Of a stretch of DNA of 64,000 bases, positions 8,133-17,389 are shown piece after piece. The notes under the pieces were generated by a model, which worked only from the letters and a program-made list of their open reading frames with translations, was not told where the DNA came from and searched no databases. The stretch's first letter is position 1; every line of letters starts with the position of its first letter. The translations under genes and the position numbers were made by a program. Source of the DNA: TMP-86 sp046347195 (lineage in GTDB: Bacteria; Pseudomonadota; Gammaproteobacteria; Steroidobacterales; Steroidobacteraceae); the NCBI GenBank assembly GCA_046347195.1, contig JAXMGQ010000029.1:1-64000 (forward strand). The letters run 5' to 3'.

Positions 8133-9810
8133 TCTCAGCCACGTCGCCGGCTCCACCGCGGTGCCCCTGCAGCACCGCACGGTGGGGCAGGCACTGGCGG
8201 CCACGGTCGACCGCTGGCCGGACCGCACGGCGCTCATCGTCGGTGAGCAGTCGGTGCGCTGGAGCTTCCGCGAATTCTCGGATCGCACCAGCCGGCTCGC
8301 CGCCGCCTTTCTCGCCAGCGGCCTGCGGCCCGGTGACCGGGTGGGCATCTGGGCGCCCAACTGCGCCGAGTGGGTGCTGACGCAGTTCGCCACCGCGCAG
8401 GCCGGCCTCGTGCTGGTGAACATCAATCCCGCGTACCGCACTTCCGAGCTGCGCTTCGCGCTTCGCAAGACCGGCTGCCGCATGCTGCTGCTGGCCGATG
8501 CGTTCAAGAGCAGCGACTACCTCGCGATGATGCGCGAGATCGTCCCCGAGCTCGAACTAGAGCGCGGCATGCTGCTGTCGGAGGAGTTCCCCGACCTCAA
8601 GGAAATCGTCAACCTGGGCGAGGCACGCGAGCCGGGGTTCCTGCCCTTCGGCGAGCTCGTCGAGCGCGGCAGCGATGCGAACCTGGACGAGCTCGAGCGC
8701 ATTTCCGCGGCGCTTTCGCCGGATGACCCCATCAACATCCAGTTCACCAGCGGCACCACGGGCACGCCCAAGGGCGCGACGCTCACCCACTACAACCTGG
8801 TCAACAACGGTTTCTTCGTGGGCGAGGGATTGCGGCTCACGGAAGCCGACAAGGTCTGCATCCCGGTGCCCATGTACCACTGCTTCGGCATGGTGCTCGG
8901 GGTGATGGCGGCGGTGACACACGGCGCCGCCAGCGTCTTTCCCTGCCCGAGCTTCGAGGCGGAACGGGTGCTTCGATGCGTGCAGGACGAGCGCTGCACG
9001 GCGCTGCATGGTGTGCCCACGATGTTCATCGCCGAGCTCGAGCACCCGCGCTTCGCGCAGTTCGATCTCTCTTCGCTCCGCACCGGCATCATGGCGGGTG
9101 CGCCCTGTCCGATCGCCGTGATGCGGCGCGTGGTCGAACAGATGCACATGCGCGAGGTCACCATCTGCTACGGCATGACGGAGACCAGCCCGGTGAGCTT
9201 CCAGTCGAACACCGATGATCCGCTGGAGCGGCGCGTCAGCACCGTGGGCAGGATCCACCCGCATGTCGAGGTGAAGATCGTCGATGCCGATGGCCGCACG
9301 GTGCCGCGCGGCACCTCCGGGGAGCTGTGCACGCGCGGCTACAGCGTCATGCGCGGCTACTGGGACGAGCCACAGCGCACCGCCGAGGCGGTGGATCGCG
9401 AGGGCTGGATGCACACCGGCGACCTGGCGGTGATCGATGCGGACGGCTACTGCAACATCGTGGGTCGCGTGAAGGACATGATCATCCGCGGCGGCGAGAA
9501 CGTCTATCCGCGCGAGATCGAGGAGTTCCTCATCAAGCATCCCAAGGTGCTCGACGTCGCGGTGGTGGGTGTGCCGGATGCGCGTTTTGGCGAAGCGGTG
9601 TGCGCCGTGCTGCGGGTGCGCGAGGGCCTCACCTGCTCCGAAGTGGAGATCCAGGAGTACTGCACCGGCCAGATCGCCCATTACAAGGTGCCGCGCTATG
9701 TTCGCTTCGTCGATGAGTTCCCCATGACCGTCACGGGCAAGGTACAGAAGTTCCTGATCCGCGAGTCCGTCGCGCGCGAGCTGGGCCTGTCGTCCGAGGC
9801 CACCGCGTGA
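8113..9810 (+). CDS. AMP-forming acyl-CoA synthetase (FadD/ACSF2-like)
   Basis: A 565-residue adenylate-forming enzyme converting a carboxylic acid, ATP and CoA to acyl-CoA. Visible motifs are the P-loop IQFTSGTTGTPKGATLTHYN (about residues 205-225), the A5-type YGMTETSP, the hinge/A8 region GRVKDMIIRGGENVYPREIE, and the catalytic Lys in VTGKVQKFLIRE near the C-terminus. The start is inside the end of the receptor gene, and the stop overlaps the GTG of qhpG (GTGA), so it is translationally linked to the qhp genes. An amine dehydrogenase yields an aldehyde; after oxidation to the acid this ligase could feed it into beta-oxidation. That pathway is inferred. Chain-length preference cannot be read. 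Confidence 0.93.
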   Translation: MPPTASNLSHVAGSTAVPLQHRTVGQALAATVDRWPDRTALIVGEQSVRWSFREFSDRTSRLAAAFLASGLRPGDRVGIWAPNCAEWVLTQFATAQAGLVLVNINPAYRTSELRFALRKTGCRMLLLADAFKSSDYLAMMREIVPELELERGMLLSEEFPDLKEIVNLGEAREPGFLPFGELVERGSDANLDELERISAALSPDDPINIQFTSGTTGTPKGATLTHYNLVNNGFFVGEGLRLTEADKVCIPVPMYHCFGMVLGVMAAVTHGAASVFPCPSFEAERVLRCVQDERCTALHGVPTMFIAELEHPRFAQFDLSSLRTGIMAGAPCPIAVMRRVVEQMHMREVTICYGMTETSPVSFQSNTDDPLERRVSTVGRIHPHVEVKIVDADGRTVPRGTSGELCTRGYSVMRGYWDEPQRTAEAVDREGWMHTGDLAVIDADGYCNIVGRVKDMIIRGGENVYPREIEEFLIKHPKVLDVAVVGVPDARFGEAVCAVLRVREGLTCSEVEIQEYCTGQIAHYKVPRYVRFVDEFPMTVTGKVQKFLIRESVARELGLSSEATA

Positions 9811-11162
9811 GTGGCGCCGTCCGCTGGCGGGCCGATGTCGGTGTGCTGGGGGGCGGTCCTGCGGGCGTGGCGGCGGCCGTGGGCCTGGCTCGTCTGGGCT
9901 GGTCCGTGTGCCTGTTGTCCGGCGGCACGCGGCAGGCCGTGGAAGGCGCCTCACAGCGCGTGCTCGAGTCGCTGCGCCGGCAGCAGCTCGAACGAGCTGC
10001 TGCAAGCTTCGACGTCCTGGGCGGACGAACCCGCGACTGGGCGGGCTCGCGGCTCGCCAATGGACACGAATACCTGGTAATGCGGCCGCGCTTCGATGAA
10101 GCGCTGCTGGCGGATGCGCAGGCCGCCGGGGTCGAGATGCTCACCGCGCGGGTGGAAAACGTGCAGGCCGAGGCGGGTGGCTGGGCCGTCACGACCCGGA
10201 CGGACCTTCATCGCTTTCGCGCGCTGGTCGATGCCCGCGGCCGACGGCTGCGGGCGCCGGCGGTGCGAGGTCCGCGCCTGCTCGCGATGACTCAAGCGTA
10301 CGAGCTGGGCGCATTGCCCGCCTGCACCGGCGTCGCTTCCGCCGAGTCCGCCTGGTACTGGTATGCCTGCGACGGTCAGGGGCACGGCTGGATCACGGCG
10401 GTGCAGCCCGCAGCGGGAGCTGGCCTGTCGCGCCGGCAGGCAACATCCCTCGAACCGCGGTGCACTTCGGGGCGTCATTCATTGCAGGCCAGCCTGTTCG
10501 AGCCGACCCTCCTGCCACCGCTGGTGCGCGAAGTCTTCGGCGAAGCACGGCCGGGTGGCCCTCCCAGGGCCTGCGCCGCCGGTGCCTTCTGGCGTGAGCC
10601 GGCCGTCGAACCGGGGCGCGTGCTCGCCGGCGATGCCATGCTCGCGCTCGATCCCCTGTCCGGTCACGGCATCTACGAGGCGCTGGCGGCGGCGCCCGCG
10701 GTCATCGCCGCCGCGAATACCTACTTGAGCGGCGATGACTGGGCGCCGGTGCGGCGATTCCTCGCCGAGCGTGGCGCGGAGAGCTGGGCGCGAAAGATGC
10801 AGGCAGCGGCCGGGTTCTACTCGGACCTGGCGATGACACAGGCTTCGTGGCAGCCCACCGCCCGCGGATGCGAACGGGCCGGGCAACGCGACGCATTGCC
10901 TTCCGCAGTGATGGGCATCGACTGGCGGCCGGTGCTGGCCGGCCCGCGCATCGAGCTGCGGCGCGTGCTGGTGACGCCGTCGTTTCCCCGCGGCCTGTGG
11001 CGCCATGGGGATGTCGAGCTGGCGGCCTTGTTCGATGGCATGAGGAGCCAAGGCGAGGATGCCGACGGGCTGGCCCGGCGACTGGGCAGGGCGCCTGCGG
11101 ACGTCCATAATGCCGTGCGATGGCTGGCGGGTCATGGCGTGACGATGAGGAGTTCGATGTGA
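9807..11162 (+). CDS. qhpG: FAD-dependent tryptophan-modifying monooxygenase of QHNDH maturation
   Basis: A 451-residue flavoprotein monooxygenase with the Rossmann motif GVLGGGPAGVAAAVGLARLG near residue 13 and the second FAD motif VLAGDAMLALDPLSGHGIYE near residue 270. In characterised systems QhpG dihydroxylates a Trp of the cross-linked small subunit on the way to the cysteine tryptophylquinone (CTQ) cofactor. The assignment rests on the family plus its place beside qhpA, D, C, B, F and E. It begins with GTG overlapping the ligase stop and ends within the start of qhpA. In Paracoccus qhpG lies at the other end of the operon; here it comes first. Confidence 0.85.
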   Translation: MSGAVRWRADVGVLGGGPAGVAAAVGLARLGWSVCLLSGGTRQAVEGASQRVLESLRRQQLERAAASFDVLGGRTRDWAGSRLANGHEYLVMRPRFDEALLADAQAAGVEMLTARVENVQAEAGGWAVTTRTDLHRFRALVDARGRRLRAPAVRGPRLLAMTQAYELGALPACTGVASAESAWYWYACDGQGHGWITAVQPAAGAGLSRRQATSLEPRCTSGRHSLQASLFEPTLLPPLVREVFGEARPGGPPRACAAGAFWREPAVEPGRVLAGDAMLALDPLSGHGIYEALAAAPAVIAAANTYLSGDDWAPVRRFLAERGAESWARKMQAAAGFYSDLAMTQASWQPTARGCERAGQRDALPSAVMGIDWRPVLAGPRIELRRVLVTPSFPRGLWRHGDVELAALFDGMRSQGEDADGLARRLGRAPADVHNAVRWLAGHGVTMRSSM

Positions 11163-12784
11163 ATCAATCGGTCAGTGTTCGACAGATGATGGCGTCTTCG
11201 TCCCGGGCCAGCGGCCTTCTGGCGTTCGCAGCGGTGATAGGCTCGATGCTGCTGCCAGTGGCCGCACGCGCGGCCGATGCAGCCGCGGATCGGATCGCGA
11301 ACGTTCGCAACTACTGTTCCGGCTGCCACCTCGAAGAGGGCAGCGGTCACTTCCATCGCCTGAGCGACATCCGCAAGACACCGGAAGGCTGGCTCATGAC
11401 CATCTTCCGCATGCAGCACGTGCAAGGCCTCAATCTGCCCGATGAGTCGCGCGACCTCATCGTCCAGTACCTGTCGGACACCCAAGGTCTCGCGCCGTCC
11501 GAATCCGCCGCGGGGCGTTTCGCACTCGAGCGCCGCCCGAATGTGCAGGACCTGCAGCTCGGTGAGGACCTGCCGGCGATGTGCGGCCGCTGCCACAGCC
11601 TGGCGCGCGTCGCGCTGCAGCGCCGCGATGCCGGCGAGTGGCTCAAGCACATGCACATGCACGTGGGCCAGTTCCCCTCGCTCGAATACCAGGCCTCGGC
11701 GCGCGATCGCCACTGGTGGCAGACGGCTACGACCGTGTTGCCGGCCAAGCTGGGTGCGATGTTCCCGCTGGACAGCGCCGAGTGGCGCGCCTGGAAGGAC
11801 CGTCCGCATGCGAACCTCGAGGGACAGTGGCTGGTGCGCGGTCATACGCCGGGGCATGGCGATGGGTTCGGAACGCTCAGCGTCAAATCCACCGGGCCCG
11901 ACACCTACGAGGCGCATTACGTGCTGACGCTGGCAGATGGCAAACCCCTGGAAATGACCTCTTCGGTCCGGGTGTACACGGGCTACGAGTGGCGCGGCAC
12001 CATCGAATCGCCGGATGGCACGAGCCGCGAGGTCTATGCGGTGTCGGAGGATGGCCGGCGCATCAGCGGCCGCTGGTTTCAGGCGCAGCACGCGGAAGAG
12101 GGTGGTGATGTCATCGCCGAGCGGGCCGATGGCCCCGCCGCGGTGTTCGAGGTGTCGCCGCGCGCGCTCAAGGCGGGCACGACACAGGAGGTCTTCGTCT
12201 CGGGCCGCAAGCTCGCAGGGAAGCCCTCGTTCGGACCCGGCGTCAAGGTCAAGGTGCTGCAACACACGCCGGACTTGCTGCGCCTGTCGGTGAGCGTGGA
12301 TGCGAAGGCCGCCATCGGCGCTCGCACGGTGAGCGTGGGCAAGACCAAGGCGCCGGATCTTGCCGTGGTCTACGATCGCGTCGACCGGCTGCAGGTGTCG
12401 CCGTCCTATGCCATCGCGCGGGTCGGCGGTGGCAAGACCCCGGGCGTGCCCGCGCAGTTCGAGGCCTTCGGTTTCCTCGACCCGCGCGCCGGATCGTCAG
12501 TGAAGCAGCCGCTGGCTCTTGGTCCGTTGCCGGTCGAATGGTCCGTGACGCCGCGCAACGAGGAGGCGGTGAAGGCGGATGACGTCAAGTTCGCAGGCAC
12601 CATGGAAGCGGGCGGTCGATTCATGCCGGCAGGCGCCGGTCCCAATCCGCAGCGCAAGTATTCCACCAACAATGCGGGCGATCTGACGGTGGTGGCGAAC
12701 CTGAAGCAGGAGGGGCAGCCCGTGAAGGGCGATGCCCACCTGATCGTCACCGTGCAGCGCTGGAACACGCCGCCCATTTACTGA
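11159..12784 (+). CDS. qhpA: quinohemoprotein amine dehydrogenase alpha subunit (diheme)
   Basis: A 541-residue periplasmic subunit. It has a Sec signal peptide (LLAFAAVIGSMLLPVAARAA) and two c-heme sites, CSGCH at residues 53-57 and CGRCH at 142-146. Beta-rich domains follow, as in the known four-domain alpha subunit. The hemes pass electrons from CTQ to an external acceptor. The start is GTG at 11159 with AGGAG 6 bases upstream, overlapping the qhpG stop; the longer reading frame has no signal peptide at its start. It is followed after 22 bases by qhpD. The number and spacing of hemes agree with QHNDH rather than with mono-heme dehydrogenases. Confidence 0.93.
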   Translation: MNQSVSVRQMMASSSRASGLLAFAAVIGSMLLPVAARAADAAADRIANVRNYCSGCHLEEGSGHFHRLSDIRKTPEGWLMTIFRMQHVQGLNLPDESRDLIVQYLSDTQGLAPSESAAGRFALERRPNVQDLQLGEDLPAMCGRCHSLARVALQRRDAGEWLKHMHMHVGQFPSLEYQASARDRHWWQTATTVLPAKLGAMFPLDSAEWRAWKDRPHANLEGQWLVRGHTPGHGDGFGTLSVKSTGPDTYEAHYVLTLADGKPLEMTSSVRVYTGYEWRGTIESPDGTSREVYAVSEDGRRISGRWFQAQHAEEGGDVIAERADGPAAVFEVSPRALKAGTTQEVFVSGRKLAGKPSFGPGVKVKVLQHTPDLLRLSVSVDAKAAIGARTVSVGKTKAPDLAVVYDRVDRLQVSPSYAIARVGGGKTPGVPAQFEAFGFLDPRAGSSVKQPLALGPLPVEWSVTPRNEEAVKADDVKFAGTMEAGGRFMPAGAGPNPQRKYSTNNAGDLTVVANLKQEGQPVKGDAHLIVTVQRWNTPPIY

Positions 12785-12806
12785 CGCTCGAGGCGAGAGG
12801 CTTCGC

Positions 12807-14240
12807 ATGCCGATGAGGTTCAACAGGTCCAACGGTCACGTGGTGCGCTTCGACGGGCGCGCCATGCTGCTGCACGTGCCCACCACGGCGTTGTTCGAGC
12901 TCGACGAGCTGGGCCGCGCGGTGGTCGAGCTGTCCGAACGCGTGGGCGAGGTGGATCGCGAGGGGCTCGCGGGCTCCCTGGCACAGCGCTTCGCGCGTGC
13001 CGAGGTGGAGGAGTTCCTGCAGCGGCTGGAGCAGCTCGAGATCCTGCAGTCCCCCGACCGGCACGCGCCGCTCAATCCGCAGCGCGTGAAGGTGGAGGCC
13101 TATCCGCTCTCGACGCTGGTGCTCAACGTGAACACCGGCTGCAACCTGGGCTGCACCTATTGCTACAAGGAAGACCTGGCGGTGCCCGCACGCGGTGAAC
13201 GCATGGACCTCGCCACCGCCTCGAAGAGCGTGGACCTGCTGCTCGAACAGGCGGCCGAGCGCGATCGCGTCGGCATCGTGTTCTTCGGCGGGGAGCCGCT
13301 GACCAACCTGCCACTGATCCGGCAGGTCGTGGACTACGCCAGCCGTCGCGGCCAGCAGCAGCGCAAGCAGGTGGACTTCTCCCTCACCACGAACGCGACG
13401 CTCCTCAACGAGGAGACCATCGCCTTCTTCGATGCGCATCGCTTTGGCATCTCGGTGAGCATGGACGGGCCAAAGGCCATCCATGACCGCAATCGCCGCA
13501 CCGTTGGCGGCCGAGGCACCTACGAGGTGGTGGCGCGCAAGGTGCGCATGCTGCTCGAGCGTTATCGCTCACGCCCCGTGGGTGCGCGTGTGACCCTGAC
13601 GCGCGGCACGGTGGAAGTGGAGCAGATCCACGAGCATCTGCGCGGCGACTTCGGCTTCCACGAGGTGGGCTATGCGCCGGTGACGGCCGCGGAAGATGCG
13701 GGACATGGTCTGACCAACGAGCAGCTCAACGAGGTGCACGCTGCGTTCGAGCGCCTGGGCGAGATCTATCGCCGCGAGGCCATCGCCGGCCGCAACACGG
13801 GCTTTTCCAACCTGCACCAGCTCATGACCGATCTGCACGAGGGACGGCGCAAGGCGCTGCCCTGTGGTGCCGGCGTGGGCCTGCTCGCCGTGGACAAATC
13901 CGGCGGGCTCAACCTCTGTCACCGCTTCACGGGCTCGGAGTTGCCGACTTTCGGCACGGTGGAGCAGGGCATCGACAAGGCCGCGCTGGGCGCCTTTCTC
14001 GAGAAGGCGGCCGATCGCGAAGGCACGCACTGCGCCACCTGCCGCATCCGCAATTTGTGCGCGGGCGGCTGCTATCACGAGTCCTACACCCGTTACGGTG
14101 ATCCGCATCACCGCACCTATCACTACTGCGACCTGCTGCGTCGCTGGGTGGACTTCGGAGTGCGCGTCTACACTGACATCCTGTCCCATAATCCTGACTT
14201 CTTCAGTACCCATATCGAACCCCGGAGGGCCCTCACATGA
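12807..14240 (+). CDS. qhpD: radical SAM/SPASM thioether-forming maturase of QHNDH
   Basis: A 477-residue radical SAM enzyme. The SAM-cluster motif is C112-x3-C116-x2-C119 (GCNLGCTYCYKED). The SPASM domain carries Cys 353, 371, 409, 412, 418, 422 and 441 for auxiliary clusters. The first 100 residues could bind the peptide substrate, as in related maturases. QhpD makes the intra-peptide Cys-to-Asp/Glu thioether bonds in the small subunit. GAGAGG lies 6 bases before the ATG. The stop overlaps the ATG of its substrate gene qhpC (ATGA), which would keep enzyme and substrate synthesis together. Length matches the family. Confidence 0.95.
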   Translation: MPMRFNRSNGHVVRFDGRAMLLHVPTTALFELDELGRAVVELSERVGEVDREGLAGSLAQRFARAEVEEFLQRLEQLEILQSPDRHAPLNPQRVKVEAYPLSTLVLNVNTGCNLGCTYCYKEDLAVPARGERMDLATASKSVDLLLEQAAERDRVGIVFFGGEPLTNLPLIRQVVDYASRRGQQQRKQVDFSLTTNATLLNEETIAFFDAHRFGISVSMDGPKAIHDRNRRTVGGRGTYEVVARKVRMLLERYRSRPVGARVTLTRGTVEVEQIHEHLRGDFGFHEVGYAPVTAAEDAGHGLTNEQLNEVHAAFERLGEIYRREAIAGRNTGFSNLHQLMTDLHEGRRKALPCGAGVGLLAVDKSGGLNLCHRFTGSELPTFGTVEQGIDKAALGAFLEKAADREGTHCATCRIRNLCAGGCYHESYTRYGDPHHRTYHYCDLLRRWVDFGVRVYTDILSHNPDFFSTHIEPRRALT

Positions 14241-14557
14241 CTGGCTTCAAACCCACCAATCGCAAGGCCGAGCTGTTGCTCGAGGCCGCCGACCAGGGGC
14301 AGGTCAAGGAAGTCGTGGCCATGGAAAGTGTCGCTGGCTGCGCCACCACCTTCGACCCGGGGTGGGAGGTCGATCCGTTCGGCGGCGTGGCCTCGCTGTG
14401 CCAGCCGATGGAAGCGGACCTGTATGGCTGCTCGGATCCCTGCTGGTGGCCGGCGCAGGTGCCCGACACCATGAACACGTATCCGGACTGGGATGCGGGA
14501 AGCCCGTCGGCGCAGACCGACTGGCGCAATCTCGACGCCGTGTTCCCGAAGAAGTGA
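14237..14557 (+). CDS. qhpC: quinohemoprotein amine dehydrogenase gamma subunit precursor (CTQ-bearing)
   Basis: A 106-residue precursor of the catalytic small subunit. Aligning by spacing to the described Paracoccus subunit puts the leader at residues 1-28 and every cross-link residue in register: C35/E44 (mature 7/16), C55/D61 (27/33), C69/D77 (41/49), and the CTQ pair C65/W71 (37/43). The mature part is 78 residues. It has no Sec signal, consistent with export of the cross-linked peptide by a dedicated ABC transporter after leader removal by QhpE. The short length and Cys/Trp-rich core (LYGCSDPCWWPAQVPD) make it easy to miss in automated calls. Confidence 0.96.
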   Translation: MTGFKPTNRKAELLLEAADQGQVKEVVAMESVAGCATTFDPGWEVDPFGGVASLCQPMEADLYGCSDPCWWPAQVPDTMNTYPDWDAGSPSAQTDWRNLDAVFPKK

Positions 14558-14580
14558 ACGAGCGGCAAGGAGTGATGTTC

Positions 14581-15681
14581 ATGAGCCGTCCCTTGATCCT
14601 GTGCGCGATGCTGCTGGGCCTCGCCGCCTGCCAGAGCGCCCCGCCCAAGTCCGCCCCGCGGATGCCCGCCCCGCGCGACTACATCCTGACGGGCGCGAAG
14701 CCCGACCACTTGTTCGTGATCGACGCGGCAGCGCGGCGCGTGCAGCAGGACATCCGCATCCCCGATACGCACGGCTGGGTGGGCTCCATCGCCACCTCGT
14801 CGGACGGCAAGATGGCCTATGTGCTGGTCAACCGCATGGAAAGCATCGCCGGCATCGACCTGGCCACGGGCCAGCAGGTGTTCCGCGCCGAGCTGTCCTC
14901 GGGCAAGGAGCACGTGAAGTCCTTCTTCGCGCTGAACGTCACGCCCGATGGCAAGCAGCTCATCGTGTACGAGCTGCCGACCATCCACGAGCTGGACGAA
15001 TACAAGGTGCAGGAGCCGCGCTTCGCGATCTACGACACCTCGGCGGGCCTTGCGGCCCAGCCGGTGCGCCAGTTCCCCGCGCCGCGGCGCGTGCACCTGA
15101 TCCTCACCAAGGCCGACAGCAAGAGCTTCTATGCGGTGGGCTTCAACCTCTACGAGTACGACCTCGCCACCGGTGCGAAGATCGCCGAGCGCGGCGTGCG
15201 TGACTGGAACCGGCCCGACTACGGCATTCCCGACATGCTGGCCTTCTGGCCGGTGACCGAGCCGACGGGAAGTTTCTCGACGCCTGTGTACGCGCCGAAG
15301 GGAACCGGCAAGGATGCGGTGCAGAAGACGGCGCTGATGACGCTGAACCTCACCAATGGAGATCTCGCCTTCAACGACTTCGAGGACACGGCGGCGCTGA
15401 TCTTCTCCACGGTGGTGAGCCCGCGCAAGGGCGAGGCCTTCGGCGTCTACACCCAGCTGACCAAGATCGACACCGACAAGCATGTGCTCGCCAACCGCGT
15501 GGATCTTGCGCACACCTTCTATACCGTCAATCTCGCCACCGACGGAAGCGAAGTGTTCCTCGGCGGCACCATGTGCGACATCGCCTTCTACGATCCCGAC
15601 ACCCTGAAGGAGCGCGCCACGCTCAAGCTCCCCGGGTGTCCGGACCAGTCGATCTCGACGCTGCGTGTCGTCCGGCGGTGA
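14581..15681 (+). CDS. qhpB: quinohemoprotein amine dehydrogenase beta subunit
   Basis: A 366-residue seven-bladed beta-propeller-type subunit (repeated blades such as HLFVIDAAARRV and GSIATSSDGKMAYVLVNR) that packs with alpha and gamma at the active site. The ATG at 14581 has AAGGAG 8 bases upstream; an ATG at 14575 is too close to it. The N-terminus LILCAMLLGLAACQSAPPKS has a clear lipobox (L-A-A-C), which predicts a lipoprotein. That would tether the enzyme to a membrane, unlike the soluble periplasmic enzyme of Paracoccus. The end overlaps the GTG of qhpF by 17 bases. Confidence 0.92.
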   Translation: MSRPLILCAMLLGLAACQSAPPKSAPRMPAPRDYILTGAKPDHLFVIDAAARRVQQDIRIPDTHGWVGSIATSSDGKMAYVLVNRMESIAGIDLATGQQVFRAELSSGKEHVKSFFALNVTPDGKQLIVYELPTIHELDEYKVQEPRFAIYDTSAGLAAQPVRQFPAPRRVHLILTKADSKSFYAVGFNLYEYDLATGAKIAERGVRDWNRPDYGIPDMLAFWPVTEPTGSFSTPVYAPKGTGKDAVQKTALMTLNLTNGDLAFNDFEDTAALIFSTVVSPRKGEAFGVYTQLTKIDTDKHVLANRVDLAHTFYTVNLATDGSEVFLGGTMCDIAFYDPDTLKERATLKLPGCPDQSISTLRVVRR

Positions 15682-17389
15682 ATCCCGGCTGATCGATCAC
15701 CTGCGCTGGCTGTGGCCGTTCCTGCGGCCACGGCTGGCGGGCCTGCTCGCGGTGCTGTTGCTCGCGAGCCTGATCTCCGCGCTCGCCACCGCGCAGCCTT
15801 ACCTTTCCAAGCTGATCATCGATGAGGGCCTGATCGGCCGGCGCTTCGACCGGCTCGCGCTGCTGTGCGCGGCCATCGTCGGGCTCGCGCTGGCGGGGGC
15901 GCTGCTCGGCGGGTTGAACCGCGCGCTGTACCTGAAACTCTCCGGCCGCATCCTCTTCGATCTGCGCGAGAGCATCTACGCGCACCTGCTCACGCTGGCA
16001 CCGGCCTTCTTCCGCGCGCGGCCCGTGGGCGACCTGGTCGCGCGGCTGGACGGCGATGTGTCCGAGGTGCAGCGCTTCTCCACGGATTCGGTGCTCGCGG
16101 TGATCAATGCGCTGCTGATGCTCATCGCCACCGCCGCGATCATGCTGCGGCTGAGTCCGTTGCTATGCGTGGTTGCCCTCGGCGCGGTTCCACTGCAACT
16201 CCTGCTGCGGCATCTCTCGCGCAGACGCCTGTCGCGCACCACGCACGCGGTACGCGAGCAGTCCGGGCGCATCACGCAGTTCCTGGTCGAGACCCTGGGT
16301 TCGGCGAAGGGGGTGCAGGGCGCCGTCGCCGAGGAATTCGAGCAGCAGCGCCTCGCGCGCCTCAACGAGGGCTTCCTGTCTCGCATCCTCTCGCAGCAGC
16401 TCCTGTCCTACGGCGTCGGCGCCGGCTCCACCGTGCTGTCGCACCTGACCACGGCGGCGGTGTTCCTGGTCGGCGGCTGGCAGGTGATCCAGAACCGGCT
16501 CACCGTGGGAACGCTGGTGGCCTTCACGGCCTATTTCAGCCGCGGCAGCGGCTCCGCGCTGTCCCTCATGAACCTGTACCTGGCCTGGCAGCGCGCGGCG
16601 GTGAGCCTGGTGCGCGTGCGCGAGTTGCTGGATGCCGGCTCGACGCTCGGGGCGGGCGGGGGGAGCGCATCGCCCGCGCGCGACGGTCATGCCGCGATAC
16701 CGGGCGCGCCGACCATCCGCTTCGAGGCCGTGCGTTTCACGCCTGAAGGGGCCAGCGCGCCGTTGTTCCAGGACCTCGACTGGGAGATCCGTGGCGGTGC
16801 CAAGACCGTGCTGAGCGGCGCCTCGGGCGCGGGCAAGTCCTCGCTCATCGACCTGCTTCGCGGGTTCGCGCAGGTCCAGGCCGGAGCCGTCCGGCTGGAC
16901 GGCCGCCCACTTGCGGAGTTCTCGCTCAAGGCCCTGCGCCGCTCCATCGTCGTGCTGGAGACCGAGCCGCTGCTGTTCCGCGGCAGCCTGTTGCACAACC
17001 TGCGATACGGACACTTCGACGCCCCGGACGAGGCTGTCCTGGCGGCGGCGCGCCGCGCCGGCGTCGACCGATTCGCCACCGGCCTTCCTGGTGGTTATTC
17101 GACCGAACTGGGTGCGGGCGGTGCGGGGCTGTCCACCGGCCAGCGGCAGCGCATCGCGATCGCCCGGGCCTTGCTGGCGCGGCCCGCGGTGCTGGTGCTC
17201 GATGAGGCCACGAGCAACCTCGATGCACCGGCCGTGGCGGAGCTGCATGCGCTGATCGACGAGCATTTCGCCGAGGTCACGCGCCTGGTCATCACCCACG
17301 CGCCCTCCCTGGTGCCGCGTGTCGACGCCTGGTACGAGCTGCATGAGGGCGCCATGCGGCGAGGGGATGCCATGCTCGACACCCAGTGA
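15665..17389 (+). CDS. qhpF: ABC exporter of the QHNDH small subunit
   Basis: A 574-residue half-transporter with an N-terminal six-helix ABC exporter domain (about residues 15-320) and a nucleotide-binding domain. Walker A is at about residue 390 (GASGAGKSSLIDLL). The signature LSTGQRQRIAIARALL and Walker B VLVLDEATSNLD lie near residues 488-515. QhpF is needed to move the cross-linked QhpC peptide to the periplasm. It starts with GTG inside the end of qhpB and its stop overlaps the GTG of qhpE. Exporters of other peptides look similar; the operon position decides the assignment. Confidence 0.9.
   Translation: MSSGGESRLIDHLRWLWPFLRPRLAGLLAVLLLASLISALATAQPYLSKLIIDEGLIGRRFDRLALLCAAIVGLALAGALLGGLNRALYLKLSGRILFDLRESIYAHLLTLAPAFFRARPVGDLVARLDGDVSEVQRFSTDSVLAVINALLMLIATAAIMLRLSPLLCVVALGAVPLQLLLRHLSRRRLSRTTHAVREQSGRITQFLVETLGSAKGVQGAVAEEFEQQRLARLNEGFLSRILSQQLLSYGVGAGSTVLSHLTTAAVFLVGGWQVIQNRLTVGTLVAFTAYFSRGSGSALSLMNLYLAWQRAAVSLVRVRELLDAGSTLGAGGGSASPARDGHAAIPGAPTIRFEAVRFTPEGASAPLFQDLDWEIRGGAKTVLSGASGAGKSSLIDLLRGFAQVQAGAVRLDGRPLAEFSLKALRRSIVVLETEPLLFRGSLLHNLRYGHFDAPDEAVLAAARRAGVDRFATGLPGGYSTELGAGGAGLSTGQRQRIAIARALLARPAVLVLDEATSNLDAPAVAELHALIDEHFAEVTRLVITHAPSLVPRVDAWYELHEGAMRRGDAMLDTQ

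Noticed and set aside
5943..8507. A very long minus-strand open frame opposite the second TBDR
   Set aside because: It mirrors the codon structure of the receptor gene in GC-rich DNA, has no domain motif and conflicts with an unmistakable TBDR.
8557..10005. A long minus-strand frame opposite the acyl-CoA ligase
   Set aside because: Low-complexity His/Arg/Ala-rich translation without motifs; the plus strand encodes a clear adenylate-forming enzyme.
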